This document shows, one piece after another, positions 25,623-36,700 of a stretch of DNA of 64,000 nt. A program made the translations under genes and the position numbers. The notes beneath the pieces were generated by a model, which ran no database searches, was not told the DNA's origin, and was given only the letters and a program-made list of their open reading frames with translations. The number at the start of each line of letters is the position of its first letter. The first letter of the stretch is position 1. The DNA comes from Nocardia flavorosea NBRC 108225. GTDB lineage: Bacteria; Actinomycetota; Actinomycetes; Mycobacteriales; Mycobacteriaceae. Where the stretch lies: positions 209,047 to 273,046 of the forward strand of contig NZ_BDCG01000022.1 in NCBI RefSeq assembly GCF_001613385.1. Reading direction: 5' to 3'.

Positions 25623-27209
25623 GTGGTGAGCGATAAGAACCCCGGCGACGAACCGGACTCGCCGGTGGACGGCGGGTCCGGTGCCGCGCCGACTCCGGAT
25701 GACGCGCCCGATATCGGCTTCCGTCTCGCGCTCGACCCGGCCCAGGACGACAGCCGTGACCCAGCCCGGGACGGCAGCGACCTCCCGGTTCCGCAGCGCA
25801 CGGAGGACGCCGCCGAGGAACATGATTCTGATCGGGCGGACCGTCGTGCCGCGCGCCGGATCGCCGAAGATCTGGGGGCATTCGGGCCGCCCGGGTGGAA
25901 ACAGGTGGAGGCGGCGTTCGCGGTGACCGCCACCATGGACATCGCCGAAGTGGTGTACACCGACGATGAACGGTCGCTGCGGGCCGATCCGCCGGACGCG
26001 GTCTCGACTCGAGTTCGGGAGCATCGTGCCTTGGTCGCCGAACTAGACGGGGAACCCTGGTGGCGGTTGCTGCTGCGGTTGACCGCCGACGGTGAGTTCG
26101 AGGTCGGCTACGACTACGGGGCGGAGCCGTTCCCACCGAACCAGATCTTCGACCCAGAGGTCTACCGAGCCGATCTGGCGGAGTATCCGCGCGGCAGGCT
26201 GCCGGTGTGGCTGGCCGCCTATATCGCGCCAGGGAATCCCCAGCAGCGCACACCGCAGCAAGCGGCCGTTGCGGCACGTGCGGATACGGCGGCCTCGGTA
26301 CGCCCCACGGCGGTGTACGAGGATCTCCCGGATTTTCCGCAACTATGGTCGCGGTGGGCGTGTATCGCTGCGGGTTTCGTGGCGGCCCGGTCCGACTGGG
26401 GACCGCGGGTCTCGCCGTCGCTGGGCTGGTTCGAGAGTTCGCGGCGTGGCGGGTCCACCCTGTATTCGCTGCCCAACGGACGCGCGGTGCTGTCGGGCGG
26501 CATCTGGGAGGCCCCGGAACTGGACGCCGTGTACAACGACGGCGCCGAAATGCCACAGCTATACGCGGGAGCGCCGGAATGGGTGACCGATTCGGTGCTG
26601 AGCCCGCGCGCGTCGACCGGGCTGATGTCGTTCGTCTACTGGTGGACGGGGGGCCGGTGGTTCCGGGGCGAATCCCCTTCGATGCGGCAGTGTGTCTCCG
26701 CCGTCCCCGGTGTCTGGACCGTGGATACGACAGCGGGAGTCATCGCCGGCCTGGCGGCGCAGCCGGCGGGACCCCGGGAGCGCGCGGCCGCGGTGGATCT
26801 GGTGACGGCGGCGGATATCGGTGTGGTCACCCGGGACACCGTGACGGCGCTGTTCGACGACGACGAGCATTTCGATATCGACGGTGCGATGTACCAGCTG
26901 TCGCTGGCCGGTGTCGTGGCCTCACTGCCGCCGGAGATGCCGCAGGACGAAGCGCTGTTCCGGGTGCGCGGCCATGTGCAGGGGGAAGGGATCGATATCT
27001 CGGGATACCCGCTGGATCAGCTGGTCTGCGACAGGTTCAGCTGCGGGTGGATGGTGTATGTGCCGGTTCCGGTCGGGGAACTGGCGATCGGCCGGGCGAT
27101 CTACTACATCGCCGATGACGGTGTGCTGGAACGGTCGTCCTCCTCGGTGGCGCCGACAACTTTTGTGAAGGGCTTCGAACGGCGCTTCCGGGAACGACAG
27201 GGGATCTAG
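25623..27209 (+). CDS. Toxin-locus protein with YezG/DUF600-like immunity-type segment
   Basis: A 528-residue protein beginning with a GTG preceded by GGAGATGG. Residues 1-75 are acidic and disordered. About residues 80-200 contain WWRLLLRLTADGEFEVGYDYG and YRADLAEYPRGRLPVWL, resembling the YezG/DUF600 family of polymorphic-toxin immunity proteins. The rest (about 220-528) is unrecognised alpha/beta sequence with many Trp residues (WFESSRRGGSTLYSLPNGRAVL, FVYWWTGGRWF). It is far longer than a normal immunity protein (about 130 residues), so it may be a chaperone or multi-part protector for the giant toxin. It ends 6 bp before the YbaB-like gene. Assignment of the YezG segment is from pattern only. 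Confidence 0.55.
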   Translation: MVSDKNPGDEPDSPVDGGSGAAPTPDDAPDIGFRLALDPAQDDSRDPARDGSDLPVPQRTEDAAEEHDSDRADRRAARRIAEDLGAFGPPGWKQVEAAFAVTATMDIAEVVYTDDERSLRADPPDAVSTRVREHRALVAELDGEPWWRLLLRLTADGEFEVGYDYGAEPFPPNQIFDPEVYRADLAEYPRGRLPVWLAAYIAPGNPQQRTPQQAAVAARADTAASVRPTAVYEDLPDFPQLWSRWACIAAGFVAARSDWGPRVSPSLGWFESSRRGGSTLYSLPNGRAVLSGGIWEAPELDAVYNDGAEMPQLYAGAPEWVTDSVLSPRASTGLMSFVYWWTGGRWFRGESPSMRQCVSAVPGVWTVDTTAGVIAGLAAQPAGPRERAAAVDLVTAADIGVVTRDTVTALFDDDEHFDIDGAMYQLSLAGVVASLPPEMPQDEALFRVRGHVQGEGIDISGYPLDQLVCDRFSCGWMVYVPVPVGELAIGRAIYYIADDGVLERSSSSVAPTTFVKGFERRFRERQGI

Positions 27210-27215
27210 GAGACG

Positions 27216-27722
27216 ATGAGCGGGTGGCCTGAACCGATGCCGGTGCACTCGGAGGCTGTGGCGGCGGCCATGGAGAGCTATCACCGGCAGATGCAAGCGA
27301 TCGAGGAGTTCCGGCGGCGCCGAGCTCGGCTGACCGCCAGTGGATCCGCACAGGGCAATACCGTGACGGTGACCGTGAACGCCGACAATCTCGTGGTTGA
27401 GACCCGGTTCGCCGACAATATCGGGGAGCTGGGGTACGACGATATCGCGGCGGCCGTCACCGAGGCGGCCACCGCAGCGTCCGCCGCGATGGCCGTGAAG
27501 ACCGAGGAGATCACTCGCGCATTGATCGCGGAACGCCGGAACGCCCCCGAGCTCTCGGATCTCTTCGCCGATCTGCCGGTCTTCCCGGAGACCGGGCGTC
27601 CGGGAACGGCACCGGAATCTTCCGAACGGCCGCACGGCGATCGTACGGCGACACACGATGATTTCGATACCGCCGTTGCCCGGCGGCCGGTGCGGTCGCG
27701 CATATCGGATTCCGGATGGTGA
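27216..27722 (+). CDS. YbaB/EbfC-like protein of the toxin operon
   Basis: A 168-residue protein. The first 105 residues have the YbaB/EbfC layout: an N-terminal helix (AVAAAMESYHRQMQAIEEFRRRRARL), a three-strand sheet (TVTVTVNADNLVVETRF) and a C-terminal helix. The tail is disordered. YbaB-like proteins regularly sit next to ESX substrates and polymorphic toxins in Actinobacteria, where a chaperone-like or structural role is supposed rather than nucleoid binding. It is the last gene before the giant toxin, 53 bp upstream of its GTG. Confidence 0.8.
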   Translation: MSGWPEPMPVHSEAVAAAMESYHRQMQAIEEFRRRRARLTASGSAQGNTVTVTVNADNLVVETRFADNIGELGYDDIAAAVTEAATAASAAMAVKTEEITRALIAERRNAPELSDLFADLPVFPETGRPGTAPESSERPHGDRTATHDDFDTAVARRPVRSRISDSGW

Positions 27723-27775
27723 TGGTGCTCCACTGGACCGGGCGCGGCGAGCGGGAAGCGAAGTACTGACCTGCC

Positions 27776-30700
27776 GTGGCTATTGCGACTTACCCGCCGG
27801 AACTCGCCTGGACCCTGCAATGGTTGGCAGGTACGGAGCTGCCGCTCGGCAACGAGGACATCGCCAATGAGATGAAAAGGAGCTTCGAGGGGATAGAGCA
27901 ATTTCTCCTCGAGGAGACGCTGCCGAAAATCGATCGGGCGATTCAACTGGTCGAGAACAATTATTCGGAGGGGCAGGGCGGCGAGGCGGTCCGTAAGGAT
28001 CTGCAGGTCCACCGCGAGTACGCCGAGGGCCTCAGCGCAGGTTTCGGTGATCTGGCCGAATCGATCCACGGTTTCGCCGGTCAAACCGTCGCGGCCAAGC
28101 TGAGTGGTCACTTCGCCATGTCCTGGTTCGCGGCCGAAATGTTGTGGGCTACGACGCTCGGCCCGGCCGGCCTGGGGGTCAAGGCGCAAGCCATCGTGTC
28201 CGCCCGGCTGGCATTCAACATGATCGGCCGGACGCTGCTGCGGGGGATCGAATGGCTGCTCCAGCGGCTGCGGGCCACCGCGGCCGCGGTGCACGTCATA
28301 TCGAAGGCTGCCTATGAGGTAGTGCAGGAAGGGATCATCGAGGCTCTCCAGACTCTGGTCGAGGCCGGTACCACCCAGACCGTACTCACGGCACAGGGGT
28401 ACCAGGAGAGCTGGAAGATGAACGAACTCCTCCGTGATGTCGCGGTGGCCGCGGTATCCGGTGGCGCCGGTGGTGCTACCGGGCATGGGCTGAATCAGGC
28501 ATTGAACAAACTACCGTGGGGTCCCGATAAACTCGGTGGTGCAGCACGCGGACTGATTACGGGTACCGGGGCGAACCTGGTGGGTTCCGGTGTCGCCACC
28601 ATTCTGTACGGGATGATGACCGGGCACTACGACTGGTCGCCGCTGGCACTCACCTCGGCCGTGGCGAGTAGCGCGCCCAGCGTGTTCAACGGGTGGCGGG
28701 GTGTCGCGGACTACTCCGGTGCGCCGGGGTCGCGGCGCAATCCCTTCCAGATCGGCCGCCAGGAACCACCGATCGGTGGGGACGGGACCGGAACTCTGTC
28801 CGGGACTCCGCCGGATCCCGGCGGATCCGGGACACCGTCGGCACCGCGCCCCGGCGGCGCTGCCCCGGCAGCGCCCGGAGCCGGCGGTGGCCCGGCCGGG
28901 CAGGCGAGCGCCCGCACCGAGCCCGGGGGCACGGCAGCGCGCGTGTCCGCCACCGGTAGCGACGGCGGGAAGTACACGGCCCGGCCGGACGGCCCGAATT
29001 CCGCGCCGCCCGACAGAGGGGACGGCAGCCCCAGGGACGACGACCCGGACACCACTGCCGACGGTGCCCCGGCACGGCCCGGCGCCGGGTTGCCGCCGGA
29101 TGCCTCGACCGCACCGGGCGGCGCGGCGTCCGCCCCGCTCGGTGCCGGACAGGCCGGGCTCGCCGCGGACGGGGCGGCCGATATCGGCAATACCGTCACC
29201 GGCGGCGCGCCGCCCGGGACCTCCGGTGCGGCACCCACAGCAGCGGGCGGTAGCCCGGCCACCGGGAGCGCCACCGGTTCCACCACAGCATCGGCACCGT
29301 CGGACGGCGGGACACGCTCGAACCCGGCTGCGGGCACGCTCGGACCGTCGACTGCCGCGCCGCGAGCGGGGCCGCACGGTTCCGCCATCACCGGATCCGC
29401 CGGATCCGGTGTGCGGTCGTCGCCGGCTCGTGGTCCGGAGCCGACCGGCTCGCCGGACAGTACCGGCGAACGGACAGGAGCCACCGATCCGAGGGCCGGG
29501 GCGGCTCCGGCGACCGACGGCAGCGATAAGGGTATTACCGCTGGCCGGACGACCCACGAAGCGCGGACGAATACACCGGCGCCCGCAGCTCCCGGTGCTG
29601 CCGGTACGGATCGGAACGCGGGTGCCGGTGCCGATCTGGCCGGCGGAGGCCCAGGCCCGGACTCCGCTGCCGGACCCCGGGCGGGTTCGTCTGGGCCGAG
29701 TGTCGCGCCGACCACCTCCGGTCCCCGCGCGGATACCCCTCCCGGAGATGCGGCACCGGACGACCCGGTGGCGCCTGGCCCGGGAGCGGACTCGGACATC
29801 GCGACCCCCGACTTCGACGAAGCCGGGCAAAATGCCCCGCATCTGGTATCGCAACTCGCGGGAATGTTCCCGGACGCCGATATCACGCCGATGGGGCGTG
29901 CCGGGCGAAAAGGTGTGAGTACCACCGAACTCGGGCAAGCGCTGGGTTCCGAGCTCCAGGGCAGCGAGACTCTGCGTGGCACAACCCCGCGCCAGGAATC
30001 GTGGCGGTTGAAGATGCGGGCCGACGAGGAGCACGGCCGGCTCGCCGACGCCGGTCACGCCATCCAGGGCGCGGCGCGTAAACGCGCCCGGAAAACACTG
30101 AAATACACCGCCAGGGTGCGTAAACAGGTTTCGGCGGAGCGTAATTCGGTCAGCAGGCGCATCAGCAAGATCGAGAAGTCGGTCAAGGACTGGGAGTCGC
30201 AGCAGGCAGAGCTGAATCGGCAGCTGCAATCACGGCTCACCGAGTTGCAGGACCAGCGCGACAGAGCGCAGAACCCACCCCCGGTATCGGATCCGGAAAC
30301 CGGCAGACCGGTACCACAGTCGGTTGATCAGGAGGCGCTGCGTGCCCTGGCGGAGACCGACGCCCGGCTGCGGGCGGAAACCGCCGCCAGGGTCGATGCG
30401 CTGGGGCGGAAGATCGATGCCGGGAAGCGGCGGATCGAGCTCGGCCAGAGGGACCGGATGCGACTGGAAGCCCGCCTCGATCGCCTGAAAAAGATGGGAT
30501 ACCGGGTAACCGAGGCGCAGCAGCGGGCGCAAGAACAGGCGCGCCCGCTGTTCGAACACGCGGACTCGGAGCGCGAACGGCTGCTCGACCTGGCCGCGGC
30601 CCGCCGGATCCAGGACAAATCGGCATTCCGGAAGGCATCCCTCGGCGCCCGGATCATCGAACAGAGCGAAGAGGTCGGCGAAGGCGGCGCCGTGGTGTGT

Positions 30701-33700
30701 GTGTACCGCTACGCAGAGGTGGACGAGTACGGGCGGGAAGGCCGGGGCGTCACGATCTACCAGCGCGACGGCGTGGTCATGATATACGACCCCGCCAAGA
30801 AGAAACCGGAGATCTTCGATCCCGATTACCGTCCGCCGGGCCTGGCCGAGAAACGGGAACTGCTGATCGCAGCTTTCCGTGCCGACGGAACACCGGTCAA
30901 TCCGCTGGTCACGGTCTCGATCCCGGGTAACGACGACGAGGACCCGGAGAAATCGCTACGCCACCTCCGTGACCTGCAAGCCGGTGATACCGAAGCACGG
31001 TCCCGGTCCGCCATGGCGGCATTGCGCACCGAACACACCCGGGTGGCGGGCGAACTCGGTGATCGGGCCGATGCCGCGGATCTCACCCCCGACCAGCTCG
31101 ATGGGCTACGCGATCCGGACCGGTTCCCGGGCGTACTCGCCGGTCTCACCGATCCGGGGTCTGCCGTATCGGCCGAAGAATCCGCGCGGATCCAGGAAGC
31201 CCGCACAAGCCTGCGGGAGCTGGTACCGCGATATCACGCACTCGACGCCGCGTTGCGGACACTCGGATCCCCGCGCGGTCCGGACAGTTCACTGCAGCAG
31301 GAGTTGCTGCGCCGGCACGCCGTGGCGGTTCTGGACTGGTCGTCCTCTCTGGGCGACCTGGCTACCTTTGCAGGACGGATCCCGGGCGCCCGGGTGGATC
31401 CGCTCGTATCGGGCCGTGCCGAGGCCGAGATCACCAGGCTGGGTGAGGCAGGGATTTCCGAGGAGCGACTGAGCCAGCTCCGGGCCGCAGCCGCCCGGCA
31501 CGATCTGCTGACCGGGCAGATGCATACCGCGCACGAAGAGTCCCGCGACCCGGTCCACAGTGTCCGGTCCGAGCAGGAGCGCGCCGCTGAGCGGGCGCGG
31601 GCCGTGGCCATTGCCCGCTTGGAGACGGCCGTCACCCAGCTGGAAGCAAACCTGCAAATTGCCCTGGGAGAGCTCGTCACCGTGGGAAGGGAGCTGCGCC
31701 TGTCCGATACCGTGCTGGAGAAGCTGACGACGCCGGAATTCGAATTGGTGCTGCGTGATCTGCCGGACTCCGAAAGAGGTTGGCGTGCGCTGACGGCGAA
31801 TGCGCACTATCACCACGAGCTCGCCGCCGTGCTCCAGCAGACCAAGGTCGTTCTCGAGCAGGTCCGCGACGGTGCTTCGCGCTCGCGCCGGTGGTCGGAG
31901 ACGGCTGCCCGGCAGGCCGGCCTGGCCACCGCGTACGCGACCGCGTTGCGCGATACCCGCAATGCGACGGTGACCCGGGTCTCCGATCTCGAAATCTCCC
32001 AGGTCATCAGCGATGTGCTCGGCTGGGCCGATTCCCTGGAGTCGAACGGGGTACGTCTGGGCCGCGAGACGTTGGACCGGGGATCGGTGGCCGGGGTGAG
32101 CGACCGCGGCCTGGGGCTCGACATCGACCTGGGTGCCATGGCCGGGGATGTGGTGGTCTTGGACGGGCGTCCGGTCCGGTTCGCGGTGCTTGCAGAGGAC
32201 GCGCCGGCGGAAGCGGTGACGGCGGCGCATCGCAGTGTGCGATCGGCACGGGTGGCCCACAAACCCGGCGCACCGCTCGGCGACGTGGACCGCACCCGGA
32301 TGGTGACCGATGCGCTCGCTGCGGCACAGGCTGCGGCCGGTCCGGGGACCTCGCTCACCCTCGCGGTGGCGCTGCTGGAATCCGGCACCGAGCCCGGCAG
32401 CTATGTGGCAGGCCGGCTCGGCGCGGCCCGGCTCGACCTACTGGACCCCGCGGACCCGGAAACATCACAGTCGCTCACCTTCTCCGAGAGCGCCGGGGCC
32501 GATCGCGCACAGTCCACCGACCGGGCGGTGGCCAGCTATCCGGCGATCAGCCGCGGCACGCTTGCCGACCACCAGATTCTGTTGTTGCGCAATGCCGGTT
32601 GGGACGCCTCTGTCGCGGCCTCGGCGCTCGCCGGATCATTCGCCGGTCATCCGGGGAATATGCCGGCCGCCGTGGGCGAGATCATCGACATTGCGCGTGC
32701 CTCGGGTGCGCGGGGCGGCCTCACCGGAGTCGCGCTGTCGGGTAGTGCTGGCGAAGTGTCCGATCTCGCCTCTGCCGGTGCGCGCCCCGGCAGAGCGCCG
32801 GAGGGGACCGGCCCGGCTGATCCGACGGATTCCGGTGCGGACAGCGGGCCGGAGATGCGAACGGCTACCGCACCGGAGACCACCGAACTGGAAGCGGGTG
32901 TTATCGCCGCGCTCGGCGGAGAGATCGCCGGCCGCGCGGTTGTCTTGGGGCGGGCTGCTATGGACGCCGTGTTCGGGCAGGTGCCTTCCGCGCGGCGCAC
33001 GGTGGAGCTTTCGGTGCTCGACGCCGATTACGCCGCGCTGCGCGCGCTCCCGCAGTGGACCGAGCAGTCCGGGGACAGCGGCAACTTCCTGCGCAACGGC
33101 GACTATTCGATCGTCGCCGCGACGGATTCTTCGCCGGCGCACCGGGATACGCTGAGCCGGGCGTGGCGCACTCCCGGTGGACTGAATATCGCCGGCCTGC
33201 CGGATGTCTATGCCCAGTGGCAGGACCGCGACAGCAGCCAGGACCGCAGTGACGCCGCGGAGATCCGGCAGCGCCTGCTCGATCCCTCCCGGCCGCCGCT
33301 GCCCCCGGTGGTGCTCGCGCACGAGATCGAGGCGATATGGCGGGTACTGCCCGCCGAGGCACGCGAGCACAGCGCGGCGCCGGACGCGGTTCACCTGGCT
33401 GCCGGCGGTTTGTACATCGCCTACACCCTGTACGGGGATCCGCGGATCGGCCGGACCAATCAGATCGTCGGAAGTCTCGAGCGACCGGAATACGGTGTTC
33501 CGGCGACGTATCACAACGGTTTCGATCTGCTGCACGACGCGGAATCACTGGTGCGGCACCTGCGCAATATCGGCGCGACCCCGCTCGAATGCCTCGACGC
33601 GGTGGTCGCCGAGATGTACAGCGACGCCGTGTACGGCAACGGCCGGCACAGCAATGATCCCGACGGGTACGACGAGCTGAAATCGGCGGAACTGGCTCGC

Positions 33701-36700
33701 GCCCATGCTGATGCGCTCGGCTACGACCGGGCCCGGGCCGAGCGTATCCACGCCATGATCCTGGGTACCGCGTTCGACGAGGTCACCAAGGCACAACGCG
33801 GTAAGAACGACCCGGACCCGCTGGTGCAGGCGCTGGCGGGCACCGATCTGAAAACTCTGTCCGAGGCCGGGGGGTTGCGGGCCGCGATGGCCCTGGCCGT
33901 CGAAGACCTGATGTCGGAACGCTACCCGGCGAGCCGGATACTGGGCCGGGCCCTGGAGGAAGCCGGTCTGCGTATCCGTTCCGTCGACGAGGGGATCGCG
34001 GCGGTCGACGCGCTGGCCGACTGGCGTCCGATGATCGACGGCAAGCGGTCGGAGCAGACGGTGATGGAGGCGTTCGCTCAGCGGCTCGCGAGGAACGCGA
34101 ACTTCACGAGCGGCCACCAGTATCCGCCGACATGGTCGCTCGACGATCCGGAAATGCGTACCGCCACGGCGCGACGCAGCCGCGAGGTGAGCGGGGCGCT
34201 CTCGGCCGGTCTGACGACGGCTACGCGGGAATACGCAAGGGCCGGGAAGTATGCCGCCGACATCACGGAACGGTTCCACCGGCCGGACGACGCCGAAGGA
34301 AACCGGGTAGCGGACGACCGCGCCGTGCCACCGCCGGCCGCAGCGGTGCTGGGCGCGGATCCGGCCGGGCCGCTACCCCGCGATCCGCAGGCCGCCCTTG
34401 CCGACCTGGTCGCCTACCACCGTGCCCGCCGGGACGTGAAAGCGGCAGCAGGCCGGTTGCGCGAGGCGAAAGAGCAGGACGAGGCCGCGTACGCCGACGA
34501 AATCGAACCCCGGCCGGAGGAGGGCCGCCCAGGACCGGAGGAAGCCCGGCTGAGGGGGCCGCTGCGGTCCAGTCTGGCCCGGATGTATGAGATCGAGCGG
34601 CGGATCGAGCCGTTCGCCGAGGAACTCGGCGCCGGCCGGCCGGGCGGGCTCACCTCCCGGCAGCATCAGCAGCTACTGGATCTCGGCGTCGCGGTGGCTG
34701 GGTGGCGGGACGCGAAGAATGCCGTGGCGCAGGAGGGCCCGGATTCCACGACCGAGGGCCGGCGCGGCGTTGACGAAGCGACCCGGCAGATCCACGAGGT
34801 CGTGCGGCGACTCGCTGCGGATCCCGTTCTGCATACTCTCGCTCAGCTGGACGAGGGCTGGGGGCCGGTTTCGGGCGACCGGACGACAGCCGATTCCGGC
34901 GGCCCGGTGGACTATCGCACCATGGATCTCGGCGAGGTATACGGCGTCAGCGATCTCGGTGCGAACGCGGTCAATGAGCACAACCACGACTGGATGGAAG
35001 CGGCGGTCGTCTCCTACCCGGGTGGGGAGAGCCGGATCGCTGTGGTGGCCGACGGTGTCGGGCGGGACGAGGGTGCCCACCGGGCTGCCGAAGAGGCGGC
35101 CCGGGTGGTCCGGGCGCAGCTGGCCCACTTCGCCTTTCGGAAGCAGGGAGTGTTCACCCGGGTCGAGGCCGAGGAGGCGATGCGCGCCGCGATTCTTGCC
35201 GCGCAGGATCGAGTGGCCACCGTGACATCCGACCACACCACGGTAGCGGCGGCACTGACCCAGCACCGCACCGATGGTGCGCCGAATCAACTGATCGCGG
35301 GCTGGGTCGGTGACTCCCGAATAGATCTGTTGCGCGCCACGGGGGATTCGGCAGCGATCTCGCGGGACCACTCCGATCTGGCCTATCTGACAGATCTGGG
35401 GATGACGCAGCGCGAAGCTCTCCGCGAGAGCGAGGGCGGAATCCTGCACAGCCTGGGTGTAGGTGCCGGGCCACCGGCCGCCGACGATGCGGTGAATGCC
35501 CGGTTCGTGGCGTCGCGGGAGCTGGCGCCCGGCGATATCGTCTCGGTCAGCACCGATGGCATCTGGAGCGCCGATCCGGACGTCGAGGACCGCGCCGTGG
35601 TGCTGGACGGGGGCCAGAATTCCGACCTGCGGAACATGGCGTGGCGGCTACGGCACCGTGCGCTGCTGAGCGGTGGTGAGGACAACGCCAGCATCGTGCT
35701 GATCTCGGGTGCGCCACCGGCCGAACCGATCCCGGACACTGCCGGGGTGGTGGACGAGGGTGATACCGGCCTGCCGGCCGATCTCCGGGCCGGCAGGCGA
35801 ATCGGCGAACCGCGGATACCCGGCACCGACGTTCCGCCCGGCCTGCGCGGCGGCTACCGCAACGCGCTGGCCGCACAGGACAGCGCCCGGAAGGCCCTGG
35901 ACGACCTGGCCGCAGAGATGGGGCCCCTGCCCGTGACTGTCGCCCAGCTCGTGGGCCCCGACCACGACAATGCGCTCGCCGCACTGGACCGGCACACCGA
36001 GGGGCCTTCCGACGCCGGCGAACCGACGCACGGGATCGAACTGCTGGGCCGGTACACGAAGAAGTATCACGAGGCCGAGTTCCGGCTGCGCCGGATCGAG
36101 GAACGGATCCGGGCCCACGGCGACGGGGTAGATTCCGCCGACGCGCGACCACGGCCCACTTTCCCGGACGATCGCGGGACAACCGAGGCACAGAGGGTCC
36201 GCGCGGTGCGGCGGTGGCAGACCATCCAGGGTTACGGCGGAACTCTCGCCGACACGGCCCGGCTGTGGCGGCTGACCGACTCCAGGACGCAGCAAGCCCT
36301 TATCCAGATAATTCCGGAGGAGATCGCCCGTACCCCGGCACTCCCGCCCCCGGCGCGCGACGAAGCCTCCCGGCTTGTGCTCCGGCGTGTGCGGAACGGA
36401 CTCCACCGGGAGGGCCCGGACTCGGCGGCGCGGGTGGCCGCCGACGCACACGCCGACCGGCTTGCCGCCGCCGAGCGCTGGGCGGCGCAGATCCCCGGGC
36501 ATCCCGCAGTGCAGCTGCTCGACCCGGCCGCTTCCGCGATGATCTTCGGTGATCTGGATGCTGCCGACGAAGTCCGCTTCCACACACTCGGCGAGGATCT
36601 CGGTACCGCGGCCGCCCCCGCGGACCGTGATCGCGTTACCGCCGCGGCGATCGACGACCTCGCCAGGGCGGGCCGACGTGCCGCCACCGTGGTACTGCCT

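Noticed and set aside
28511..30229. Long antisense frame of 572 codons opposite the giant gene's linker, and several other antisense frames of 300-400 codons
   Set aside because: They are Arg/Gly-rich, lack ribosome sites and recognisable motifs, and mirror the high-GC codons of the sense gene.
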